This document shows positions 9,701 to 16,957 of a stretch of DNA of 23,687 bases, piece by piece. Each line of letters starts with the position of its first letter. The stretch's first letter is position 1. Location: the NCBI GenBank assembly GCA_017618935.1, contig JAFZTG010000216.1:1-23687 (forward strand), given 5' to 3'. This DNA comes from Bacteroidales bacterium (GTDB lineage: Bacteria > Bacteroidota > Bacteroidia > Bacteroidales > UBA1715). Below the pieces are notes generated by a model. That model saw only the letters and a program-made list of their open reading frames with translations, was not told where the DNA came from and searched no databases. The position numbers and the translations under genes were made by a program.

Positions 9701-12490
9701 ATCAAATGTAACGCTTAAAATGTCATCATGAACCAGGGCGTTTTCTGTTTCAAAATGTATTTCCGCTTTAAGATTATTTCCATTAACATCAGGTTCAAAA
9801 TAACTGGTAGGAACAGTTACCTCGTATTGTGTAGGGACAGAAAACAATTCTTCATAAGTAGGACGCAACTTCACGGGATTATCACCCAAATCTCTCATCA
9901 CTCTTACAGATAAATTAAGATTTAAACGAATTATGATTCTTTCCCTTGAGATGGCATCTCTTATTATTGGAATACTTACAGAAACATTACATTCTTCTCC
10001 CTCTGCTGTTGTTGCATTCAAACTCGTTCCGTCATAGTCTATTTCCGATAGTGGAGTCCAATAACCTGCTGCTTCACTATTGTCAACTATGCCAGCATAT
10101 AATACGTCTTGTACAGGAACACTAAAATATCCTTTTATAGTCAGATTTATAACATCACCTTCTTGCAACAAATCCCCATTCAAATAGGATGTTATATTAA
10201 TATCGCATCCGTTTGATTCTTTTGGATAAAGATTTACATCACTAATAGTTACATTGTATGTTTTTTCTCCCATTGGATCTCCATACCCTTTGTCTGCACC
10301 AATGCTAAATTCATCGGCATTCGCAAGGTCAAGTATAATTTGCAAGCCCTCGTATTCCGATTGAGCCAAGAGAAATACCTTATATACATTATTCTCACCA
10401 TTTGAATTGCGAAGCAGAGGCAAAGAACCTTGTATCGAAAATGGCAATCCTGCACTTATGTTTGTAGCAATAGTCGTGGCAGAATACTCATCCTCGGCAC
10501 ACAAACTTGTATGAAATGGAACAATGGCTTGCGAAGACGCATCCCAAAGAGCAATTTGCAACTCGTCAATATCTTGCGTAGCCACTCCCGACAGATTGAA
10601 ATTGAAATAATCGGAAGTCGTGGTAGCATTGTCGTACGCTAAAACAAAATCTTCTGCATAATTGTATTTGTCACCTGTTTTCCCATTATTATTAGCCAAA
10701 ACGTATGGTTTTGTATAAGAATCTAAATCTCCAAGGTAGGTGAATTTGAAATTCGAGAAATCAAATACCACTTTTTTAACTCCATTTACGTCTTCTGATG
10801 GGGCTGCTCCATTAAACTCAGTAGCAGCGTCGTAATCTGCCATTTCAAAGGAGAACACCAATCCGAGAATATCTTTGTAAGCAGAAGTATTTTCGGTAGC
10901 AAGAGCGGTAATTGTATATAAGAACGATGCCTTGAACTGTTGTCCTGCCGTTACCTCTATCGGAGGGTTTCCAAATTTTGAATTATTGAACCAATAACCT
11001 GCTTCGGCTTGTTGATCAACGATTCCCGTATTCAAAGTTCCCGTGGCATTACACGTTCCCTCAACTTCCAAAGCAAATTGCTGACCTTTCCAAGGCATCC
11101 AAGCATCAGCATACTCTTCTCCAAATGCTTCCTTCACAGATTCGATAATGAGTTGATGATTACTATATTGCCAAGAATATGAAATCATACCCGAACCATT
11201 GTCGCCATTACCGTATTCATTATAAGGCACTTCTATTGTTTGAGAATTTTGTTGTTCAGAGGAAATAACAATTGATTCTATTCCATCAACAAAAGAATTA
11301 TTAGGTGTATCAAAAACCAAATTACAACTTTCAGTTTCCTTAAAAAGTTCAAGTTTTCCTGTAAATTCAAGATATCCGTTTTTTTCTATTGGTTCAGTAT
11401 TTAATGTAACTCCATTAGAAACAGAATACCCCCGATTATCAGCCAAAAAAGCATTTAAACGTTCAATGTATTGAGAAGAAAATCCCAAAATAGAGAATGT
11501 TACATAATCTCCTTCATGAAATCCTCCTGACGGCACTTCTATTTCAATTGGGGAAGATTTATAATTTTTATTCCAAATAAATGTATTTAGCGTGATATCC
11601 GTAATTTCTAACGATGCCAATTCCACTGGCTCGTGAACCACATCTCCTTCTTTCACAAAAGAAATTGTTGGCACATTTTCATCATAGTCCAAAATAAAAA
11701 TGGCAAGTATTGCCTTTTCTGTCGTACAATTAGTAGGGATAGCTATTTCTATTGTTGTATTAACCGTTTCCCCGTTAGTTGCAGAGAAGTATTCTGAAGT
11801 CCAAGGTAAAAGTTCACTTCCATTGCCGTCAAATATTATACAAGAAAGATTCTCAACGTCTTGGTTGAACGTACCATTAATTTTTAGGCTCACTATGTCT
11901 TCTGCCTGCAAAACCGATTCTGGTTCAAGAGGGATTTCTACCTTATATGCCGAAGTTCCATCAAACGTAAAGGTGGAAGTTGGTAAACTTACTTCGTAGG
12001 TATTGCCTACATGATTTAATTCCTCTAAAGTCGGACGGAATTTAAATTGTTGATATTTTTTCTTATCTTTCAAAGATGCAAATGAAAATCCCAAATGAAC
12101 GATATATTTTTCATTTGTAAGTGCAGTTGTTGTAATCGTAACCGATTTTGTCACCTCAAACTCTTCTCCAATAACTGCCGTCCCTAACTCTACACTTTCC
12201 CATTCTGCAAGTTGAGCCCAATAGCAATTGGTTCCTTCACCACATGCATCAGCAGCATTATCGGCAATTGTATTGTATGTTACAATTGCAGGTGCATCAA
12301 AATACCCTTTTAATGTTAAATTAACAACATCACCTTCTGTCAATGTGGCACCATTAAGCTGACTGGTAAATTCAATATTATTGTCAGCATTTACATCAAC
12401 ATTGAACGAAGTGATAAGTACATCATACTCCGCAGCACTTGCAACAAGCGAAAGCAACGCTGCACATAAGAATAAAAGTATTTTTTTCAT
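6734..12490 (-). CDS. Giant T9SS-secreted modular repeat protein (SprB repeats, FN3, sorting domain)
   Basis: A 1,918-residue secreted protein. The signal peptide MKKILLFLCAALLSLVASA is followed by nine related beta-rich modules with a G(D/Q)xVxLxIxG...DIexL...I(V/D)D pattern. Their approximate bounds are 21-161, 162-289, 290-416, 417-587, 588-743, 744-884, 885-1007, 1008-1136 and 1137-1310. Modules 6-9 repeat modules 1-4 in order. An Ig-like segment (1311-1410) is followed by three SprB repeats (about 1410-1650; SCYGENDG, PSCGNDNG, SKCNDANG), two FN3-like domains (about 1650-1830) and a T9SS type A sorting domain (VSVFDIAGKLV...GIYVVVVG...YKIVVE). No enzymatic motif was seen, so adhesion, glycan binding or a surface layer role is inferred. 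SprB repeats are known from Flavobacterium gliding adhesins. The ATG at 12490 begins MKK directly; an in-frame TTG three codons upstream is less likely. Confidence 0.85.
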   Translation of the reverse strand: MKKILLFLCAALLSLVASAAEYDVLITSFNVDVNADNNIEFTSQLNGATLTEGDVVNLTLKGYFDAPAIVTYNTIADNAADACGEGTNCYWAQLAEWESVELGTAVIGEEFEVTKSVTITTTALTNEKYIVHLGFSFASLKDKKKYQQFKFRPTLEELNHVGNTYEVSLPTSTFTFDGTSAYKVEIPLEPESVLQAEDIVSLKINGTFNQDVENLSCIIFDGNGSELLPWTSEYFSATNGETVNTTIEIAIPTNCTTEKAILAIFILDYDENVPTISFVKEGDVVHEPVELASLEITDITLNTFIWNKNYKSSPIEIEVPSGGFHEGDYVTFSILGFSSQYIERLNAFLADNRGYSVSNGVTLNTEPIEKNGYLEFTGKLELFKETESCNLVFDTPNNSFVDGIESIVISSEQQNSQTIEVPYNEYGNGDNGSGMISYSWQYSNHQLIIESVKEAFGEEYADAWMPWKGQQFALEVEGTCNATGTLNTGIVDQQAEAGYWFNNSKFGNPPIEVTAGQQFKASFLYTITALATENTSAYKDILGLVFSFEMADYDAATEFNGAAPSEDVNGVKKVVFDFSNFKFTYLGDLDSYTKPYVLANNNGKTGDKYNYAEDFVLAYDNATTTSDYFNFNLSGVATQDIDELQIALWDASSQAIVPFHTSLCAEDEYSATTIATNISAGLPFSIQGSLPLLRNSNGENNVYKVFLLAQSEYEGLQIILDLANADEFSIGADKGYGDPMGEKTYNVTISDVNLYPKESNGCDINITSYLNGDLLQEGDVINLTIKGYFSVPVQDVLYAGIVDNSEAAGYWTPLSEIDYDGTSLNATTAEGEECNVSVSIPIIRDAISRERIIIRLNLNLSVRVMRDLGDNPVKLRPTYEELFSVPTQYEVTVPTSYFEPDVNGNNLKAEIHFETENALVHDDILSVTFDGKFSQDIDRLCFMIFGENGYELLPWTQKYVEVSQNETINTTFDFTIPKDFPSTEATIFVFIENYEAVPVIFVKDGDPEPRELATIEKNNLILNANEWDEGSNYQYEEELTAPDGGFQAGDYVKLTINGYANHNIESLVTGLIDDSWNVMSSFYELASNVKTGGAVKITKIIPLSSATETCRLVFSTADAIYDGLESIVISPEKPSPKTVKLSYNEYGNGDIGTGEKSYTWQYSNQAIINEAVKEALEEETRNWVLGKGQQFALEIEGTCNATGTLKTGIVDEQPEVMYWFSNSDFGDPEITVTAGKHFKTTLLYSINALASEGFYSGDYFYQVLTDKPGLVFSFEMDDYAAATEFNDGIAMSEDVSDVKKIEFNFTNFKFTYLGEPQVSINTTTIDDITITEGDALPTIDLKNHFFTDENVQISYSAESQDYSVIYPIVRGDKLDFVQYGTGSALITVTAKYKKSVKSQMFTITVNPKQDEPIKICDLVISSDVTNVSCYGENDGKIEVSVSGGVAPYQYKWNTGRTSNGIYAVPAGEYVVLVSDSEGCFTSSTFRIETPNKIVVEEQEISNPSCGNDNGSISLSVSGGTAPYTPQWTSSNDDVLEGLELQNLQGGVYDVVITDDNGCKVQKSYALQEQDAPVISLKSINPSKCNDANGNCEIEVTGGVSPYTITWSDSASVWNENKRPAMLPGTYTVKVIDDNQCRSVFSVVIPSVTFKQPEIALVTVGTESGKNLIVWQKPETDVIDYYTIWREGDESGVFDSLGVVKYNETSIFVDNDADIMVQSWRYKISATDVCGNESPMSKEHKTIHLQMNKGVNGEVNLIWDSYEGVEYASYYIFRQATSSSEMDTLKKVSARLNRYTDKNPPADVKGYYVAILLHDTIDVNKPLKAESGPFSLALSNIAELENSVDVDVIADNAENQAIVYANKKNIVVESTSQENVSVFDIAGKLVAQQNAVQSTTIPVKNVGIYVVVVGENAYKIVVE

Positions 12491-12565
12491 CTGTCTCAAT
12501 TTTAGTTCACTATAAAATCTTTTCTGTCTGCCCTTTTTCGTTTTGTAACAAAAAAAAAGAGTGAG

Positions 12566-12595
12566 TAAAGATAGAAATATTTTTTGAAAGACAAC
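12566..12595 (-). promoter_or_regulatory. Possible promoter of the giant secreted protein gene
   Basis: On the minus strand, TATCTTTA (12573-12566) differs from TAnnTTTG at the last base. GTTG (12595-12592) lies 18 bases upstream as a possible -33 element. A leader of roughly 70 bases would result. This is a weak match. Confidence 0.3.
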
Positions 12596-12600
12596 CTTTT

Positions 12601-12658
12601 ACGCAAAATATTGCGTTTCTACGTTTTTAACTTTAAAAGATTACGAATTTCTCGTAAT
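12601..12658. promoter_or_regulatory. Two inverted repeats in the divergent amt upstream region
   Basis: ACGCAA (12601-12606) and TTGCGT (12611-12616) form a 6-bp stem with a 4-base loop. ATTACGA (12640-12646) and TCGTAAT (12652-12658) form a 7-bp stem with a 5-base spacer. Both lie between the divergent giant protein gene and amt, upstream of the amt -33 element. Operator-like spacing suggests regulator binding; the regulator is unknown. The surrounding intergenic stretch (12491-12771) is very AT-rich. Confidence 0.35.
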
Positions 12659-12691
12659 TTTACAAAATAAACTACATTTTTAAAGATTTCT

Positions 12692-12723
12692 TTTGCTTTA
12701 TATTTAGAGTTGTTATAATTTTG
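12692..12723 (+). promoter_or_regulatory. Putative Bacteroidota promoter of amt
   Basis: TTTG (12692-12695) and TAATTTTG (12716-12723, an exact TAnnTTTG) are 20 bases apart, fitting the primary sigma factor consensus of Bacteroidota. Initiation would fall near 12729, about 40 bases before the ATG. Confidence 0.6.
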
Positions 12724-12771
12724 CCTTGTTTTAATTAAGATATGTAAGAATAACAACTAAATTATAACGAG

Positions 12772-14136
12772 ATGGAAAAAAGATGGTATGTTTTTATGGG
12801 TATTTTGTTGGCAATCACAGTTGTAGGCTGTTTTGTGCCATCGCAACCAGACATTTGGACATTAAGTGACAATATCAATCTTGCCGATGTGGCATGGCTA
12901 CTGACGGCAACAATTTTCGTGCTGATGATGACACCTGGACTTTCGTTGTTCTACGGTGGTATGGTTCGCAAGAAAAACATCATTTCCACAATTCTACAAA
13001 GTATTGTGGCAATGGGACTTATCAGCGTGATTTGGGTTTTCTGCGGATTTAGTCTTGCCTTTGGCGACGATGTTGCAGGAATTGTAGGAAATCCCGCAAC
13101 ATATTTCTTCATGCACAATGTAGGTGGACAGGCAACCGACAAACTTTCAACGCAACTGGGATTGACGATACCGCTTGCGCTGTACGCTCTGTTCCAGATG
13201 AAATTTGCCATCATTACGCCATCGCTTATCACGGGTTCGTTTGCCGAACGTGTGCGTTTTTCGGGCTACATGGTGTTTATGGCATTGTTCTGTCTTTTCA
13301 TTTATTGTCCTCTCGCCCACTGTACATGGCATCCTGACGGTTTGTTCGCTCAAATGCACGTAAAAGACTTTGCTGGCGGAATCGTCGTTCACGCCTCTTC
13401 GGGTGTGGCTGCCCTTGTAGGTGCGTTGTTCTTGGGCAAACGACGTAACTTGGAATCGCAGCCGGCAAATATTCCTTATGTAGTCTTAGGTGCGTCGATG
13501 TTGTGGCTTGGCTGGTTTGGGTTCAACGCAGGTTCAAGTCTTGCTGCCAACGAGGTGGCTGTAAAAGCATTCTTGAACACGAACACTGCTGCTGCTACGG
13601 CAATGCTTACATGGCTGTTCTTCGACGGAATCCGTGGCAGAAAACCGTCGGCTATGGGTGCGTCGGTAGGTGGCGTTGTGGGCTTGGTTGCCATCACTCC
13701 TTCGGCTGGCTGGGTGAGCACGTCGGAAAGTGTTCTCATTGCCTTCGTAACGACGTTGATATGCAACGCCGCTTGTTACATTAAAAACAAGAAAACCGCC
13801 GTTGACGATGCTCTCGACGTATTCCCTACTCACGGACTTGGAGGTATTGTGGGGACACTGCTCACTGGCATATTTGTGTACAAATACGAACCAGAACTTG
13901 CCGAGGAAGGTGTCACTCATTTGCAATTCTTTATAAACCACGTGATTGCGGTCATTGTAGTGTTCGTATATACATTTGGCGTATCGTATGGACTGTATTG
14001 GATTACCAACAAAATGATTCCAATGCGTGTCGGTGCCGATTGCGAGGAAATCGGTCTTGACCGCAGTCAACACGACGAGCATTATGGTCGTTTACGTGAA
14101 ATTGCCGAATACGACGAAAAGAATCTGGAGATATAA
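12772..14136 (+). CDS. amt: Ammonium transporter (Amt/MEP/Rh family)
   Basis: A 454-residue polytopic inner-membrane channel that conducts ammonium/ammonia. It shows the Amt hallmarks: PGLSLFYGGMVRKKN early, the twin pore histidines in GGIVVHASSG (H207) and FPTHGLGGIVG (H354), FAERVRFSGYM, and LGWFGFNAGSS. About eleven membrane segments follow an N-terminal hydrophobic segment that is probably a cleaved signal peptide, as in E. coli AmtB. That segment ends in VVGC, which also fits a lipobox. No P-II protein gene (glnK) lies beside it, although amt-glnK pairs are common. It has its own promoter match and is divergent from the giant secreted protein gene. Length and motifs are complete, so it should be functional. 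Confidence 0.96.
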   Translation: MEKRWYVFMGILLAITVVGCFVPSQPDIWTLSDNINLADVAWLLTATIFVLMMTPGLSLFYGGMVRKKNIISTILQSIVAMGLISVIWVFCGFSLAFGDDVAGIVGNPATYFFMHNVGGQATDKLSTQLGLTIPLALYALFQMKFAIITPSLITGSFAERVRFSGYMVFMALFCLFIYCPLAHCTWHPDGLFAQMHVKDFAGGIVVHASSGVAALVGALFLGKRRNLESQPANIPYVVLGASMLWLGWFGFNAGSSLAANEVAVKAFLNTNTAAATAMLTWLFFDGIRGRKPSAMGASVGGVVGLVAITPSAGWVSTSESVLIAFVTTLICNAACYIKNKKTAVDDALDVFPTHGLGGIVGTLLTGIFVYKYEPELAEEGVTHLQFFINHVIAVIVVFVYTFGVSYGLYWITNKMIPMRVGADCEEIGLDRSQHDEHYGRLREIAEYDEKNLEI

Positions 14137-14173
14137 ACGGATTTAAATTTGATATATCATAACCAATTTTTTT

Positions 14174-14198
14174 GTACCTTGTCGCCGTTTTAAGGTAC
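14174..14198 (+). promoter_or_regulatory. Hairpin just upstream of the dCMP deaminase start
   Basis: GTACCTT (14174-14180) and AAGGTAC (14192-14198) form a perfect 7-bp stem ending four bases before the ATG at 14203. No T-run follows on either strand, so it is not a simple terminator. It could be a protein-binding site or a translational control hairpin. A weak -7-like sequence (TACCTTGT, 14175-14182) overlaps the left arm. Confidence 0.4.
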
Positions 14199-14202
14199 GA
14201 CT

Positions 14203-14652
14203 ATGGCTTGTGATTATAAGTTTCTCGCAGAGAAGCAATTACAACTTGACAAACGATATTTGCGCATGGCAAAGATTTGGGCGGAAAATTCTTACTGCAA
14301 ACGCCGTCAAGTTGGTGCTATCCTTGTGAAAGATAAAATGATTATTTCCGACGGATTTAACGGAACTCCTTCGGGTTTTGAAAACATTTGCGAAGACGAA
14401 GAAGGCAAGACAAAACCTTACGTTCTCCATGCCGAGGCAAATGCAATCACTAAGGTTGCCAAATCGGCAAATAACAGCGATGGCGCCACTTTGTACGTAA
14501 CGACTTCGCCCTGCATCGAGTGTGCGAAACTGATAATCCAGTCGGGAATTAAAAAAGTCGTTTTTTGCGAACCGTACCGAATTGATGACGGCATTCAACT
14601 GCTAAAACGGGCAAATATCGAGGTTGTGCAACTTGATATCAATGAACAATAA
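14203..14652 (+). CDS. Deoxycytidylate (dCMP) deaminase, ComEB-like
   Basis: A 149-residue zinc-dependent deaminase of the cytidine/dCMP deaminase family. H76-A77-E78 supplies a zinc ligand and the catalytic Glu, and the PCxxC motif (P103, C104, C107) supplies the other two ligands. The N-terminal AKIWAENSYCKRRQVGAILV and the FNGTPSGFEN segment are typical of dCMP deaminases, which convert dCMP to dUMP to feed dTMP synthesis in the cytoplasm. The length is normal for the short bacterial form. It is the first gene of an apparent three-gene operon, and its end overlaps the next gene's ATG by 11 bases. The 66-bp gap after amt could allow read-through. Confidence 0.93.
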   Translation: MACDYKFLAEKQLQLDKRYLRMAKIWAENSYCKRRQVGAILVKDKMIISDGFNGTPSGFENICEDEEGKTKPYVLHAEANAITKVAKSANNSDGATLYVTTSPCIECAKLIIQSGIKKVVFCEPYRIDDGIQLLKRANIEVVQLDINEQ

Positions 14653-16219
14653 GACTGCCATATTGCTCCCTTTGCTCATTGCACTCGCTTTCGCGTGTGG
14701 AATGTGGGTACAACGTGCGTTTCAGAAAAGTGCGACGCCGTTTTTAAATCCTGTTCCGTCGAAAATGGAATCGGTTATGCAACTTATTAAAAAAGAATAT
14801 GTTGAAGATGTAAACATTGATAGTTTGTGTGGCGAGATGCTTCCTGCATTGTTTGAAAAACTTGACCCACATTCTGTTTACATTTCTGCCGAAGAATACC
14901 GTGACATGACCGACCCAATTCGTGGCTCTTTCGAAGGAATTGGCGTGCAGTTCAACATTCAGAACGACACGATTGTCATTGTACAAGTGATTCACGGCGG
15001 ACCGTCGGAAAAACTCAATATCAAGGCGGGGGACAAAATCATTACCGTGAACGATTCGCTTGTGGCAGGCGTGGGAATGACGAATGAAAAAACAATCAAA
15101 TTGCTCAAAGGTCCGTCGGGAACGAAAGTTACGGTTGGTATAAAACGATTTGGAACCGAAAAAATCATTCCTTTTGAAATTACTCGTGGAGCCGTGCCAA
15201 TTACAAGTATCGACGCTTCGTATATGCTTGATAATCAAACGGGTTACATTGCCATAAACTGTTTTTCTCAAAATACCCACGACGAATTTTTGTCAGCCGT
15301 GTCGCTTCTTAAAAGTAAGAATATGAAAAATCTCGTGATTGATTTGCGAGAAAATGGTGGTGGACTGCTGTTTGCCGCCATTAGTCTTGCCGAGGAATTT
15401 CTGCGAGAAGGCGACACGATTGTGTTTACCAAGGGAAGGAACGAGCCTGCCGAATATTTTGTGGCCGAGGGATCTGGAACGTGTGGAGACTTAAATCTTG
15501 TAGTACTTATAAACGAATATTCCGCTTCGGCAAGCGAGATTTTTGCCGGCGCAATGCAGGACAATGGTCGCGGAACTATTGTTGGTCGCCGTTCCTACGG
15601 AAAAGGCGTTGTTAACGAGGATTTCCCGTTACGTGACAGTTCTGTCGTGCGACTGACGACAAAAAAATTCTTTACACCGTGTGGCCGCTGCATTCAAAAA
15701 CCTTACAACGGTAGTTTGAATGATTACGATCACGAATTGGTCAACCGATATAATCACGGCGAAATGCGTGCAGCCGATAGCATTTCGTTCCCTGATTCAC
15801 CCAAATTTGTCACCAAAACGGGAAAAATCGTATATGGTGGCGGTGGTATAATGCCCGATGTGTTCGTTCCGATGGACACCACATTGATGTCGAACGCCTA
15901 CAAACGAATTACTGCCGAAGGACATATTTATAACTTTGCGTGCGCTTTTGCCGAAAACAACAGAAACCGTTTGCAGTCGCTTTCGACTGAAGAGGCTTAT
16001 CAATATTGCAGAAACAATATTTCGTGCAAAAAGATTACCGATAGCGAGACGAAGAAACTTCTGACAGAATGTTATCCTGCCGAGGTGGAACGATTGGATA
16101 AATTGATGTGTTATTACATTATTCGTAACATTTTCGGAAATACCGCCTTTTTTGAATTATACAATGCTGATGATACCACAATTCAGAAGGCATTAGAAAT
16201 ACTTTCAACTCAAAATTAA
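14642..16219 (+). CDS. S41 family C-terminal processing peptidase (CtpA/Prc type) with PDZ domain
   Basis: A 525-residue serine peptidase exported to the periplasm. The N-terminal hydrophobic segment (ILLPLLIALAFACGMW) is a signal peptide or anchor. A PDZ domain spans about residues 80-170 (FEGIGVQFNI, GGPSEKLNIKAGDKI) and recognises protein C-termini. The S41 core spans about 185-350, with the Ser/Lys dyad in EYSASASEIFAGA (S296) and SYGKGVVN (K321), 25 residues apart as in E. coli Prc and Bacillus CtpB. The C-terminal 170 residues form the helical extension common in Bacteroidota homologues. Start: the ATG at 14642 gives MNNK directly before the hydrophobic stretch; an in-frame GTG at 14624 is less likely. 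The start overlaps the dCMP deaminase gene by 11 bases, implying translational coupling. Confidence 0.93.
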   Translation: MNNKTAILLPLLIALAFACGMWVQRAFQKSATPFLNPVPSKMESVMQLIKKEYVEDVNIDSLCGEMLPALFEKLDPHSVYISAEEYRDMTDPIRGSFEGIGVQFNIQNDTIVIVQVIHGGPSEKLNIKAGDKIITVNDSLVAGVGMTNEKTIKLLKGPSGTKVTVGIKRFGTEKIIPFEITRGAVPITSIDASYMLDNQTGYIAINCFSQNTHDEFLSAVSLLKSKNMKNLVIDLRENGGGLLFAAISLAEEFLREGDTIVFTKGRNEPAEYFVAEGSGTCGDLNLVVLINEYSASASEIFAGAMQDNGRGTIVGRRSYGKGVVNEDFPLRDSSVVRLTTKKFFTPCGRCIQKPYNGSLNDYDHELVNRYNHGEMRAADSISFPDSPKFVTKTGKIVYGGGGIMPDVFVPMDTTLMSNAYKRITAEGHIYNFACAFAENNRNRLQSLSTEEAYQYCRNNISCKKITDSETKKLLTECYPAEVERLDKLMCYYIIRNIFGNTAFFELYNADDTTIQKALEILSTQN

Positions 16220-16223
16220 TGCT

Positions 16224-16937
16224 ATGATTTACGATTCTTTCACTCAAAACAAGAAAAAACTCGCGTTGCTTATCGATCCCGACAAGCAGTCAGATGACAC
16301 GTTGCGAAAAATCTCTCAAAGTGCCGAGAAAGAACTCGTAGATTTTATTTTCGTTGGCGGAAGTTTGGTTACATCAAGCACGTCGCACGCAATAGCAGTC
16401 ATAAAAGAACATTTTTCTCGTCCGGTAATTTTGTTTCCCGGCAACGCAAGCCAAGTAAGTGCCAATGCCGACGCAATCTTGTTTTTGTCGCTTATTTCGG
16501 GGAGAAATGCCGAGTTCCTGATCGGAAACCACGTCTTGTCGGCACCTATGATTAAAAATGCTAAACTTGAAGCCATTCCTACGGGCTATATCCTGATTGA
16601 TTGTGGAGGAGCAACGTCTGTAGAATATATGAGCAACACGCGCCCTATTCCGTACAACAAACCCGACATAGCCGTTGCTACGGCTCTTGCAGGCGAGATG
16701 CTCGGTTTGAAAGCCCTTTACTTGGAGGGTGGTAGCGGTGCCAATACGTTTGTCAATCCCGAAATAATCAAGCGAGTAAAGCAATCTTGCTCAATTCCGA
16801 TAATTGTTGGTGGTGGCATAAAAACACCCGAGACGCTACGACAAGTTTATGAATGTGGTGCCGACATAGCCGTTATTGGCACTATCATAGAAAAACAGCC
16901 AACACTTCTTTCCGAAATGATGGCTGTAGTAAAGTAA
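16224..16937 (+). CDS. Geranylgeranylglyceryl phosphate synthase family protein (GGGPS/PcrB)
   Basis: A 237-residue TIM-barrel prenyltransferase. Motifs in order are LLIDPDK (15-21), FVGGSLVTSS, FPGNASQ, FLSLISGRN, YLEGGSGA and IIVGGGIKTPE, which together form the glycerol-1-phosphate and prenyl diphosphate binding set. The family joins sn-glycerol-1-phosphate to a polyprenyl diphosphate through an ether bond. It makes archaeal membrane lipids, and in some bacteria makes geranylgeranyl- or heptaprenylglyceryl phosphate. Bacteroidota members fall in the group II branch near the archaeal enzymes. The ATG lies four bases after the S41 stop, so the two are surely cotranscribed. No glycerol-1-phosphate dehydrogenase is in the window. 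Only a weak hairpin (6-bp stem, 16942-16957) without a T-run follows it. Confidence 0.93.
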   Translation: MIYDSFTQNKKKLALLIDPDKQSDDTLRKISQSAEKELVDFIFVGGSLVTSSTSHAIAVIKEHFSRPVILFPGNASQVSANADAILFLSLISGRNAEFLIGNHVLSAPMIKNAKLEAIPTGYILIDCGGATSVEYMSNTRPIPYNKPDIAVATALAGEMLGLKALYLEGGSGANTFVNPEIIKRVKQSCSIPIIVGGGIKTPETLRQVYECGADIAVIGTIIEKQPTLLSEMMAVVK

Positions 16938-16957
16938 TCATTATTCCCTAAGGAATA

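Noticed and set aside
13534..14082. 182-codon minus-strand open frame inside amt
   Set aside because: Antisense to conserved Amt motifs including the second pore histidine; the translation shows no family features.
14148..14182. Promoter for the dCMP deaminase operon (TTTG at 14148, TACCTTGT at 14175)
   Set aside because: The spacer is 23 bases and the -7 element departs from consensus; read-through from amt is equally possible.
16942..16957. Terminator between GGGPS and GH5
   Set aside because: The stem is only six base pairs with a four-base loop and no T-run on either strand; it may be chance.
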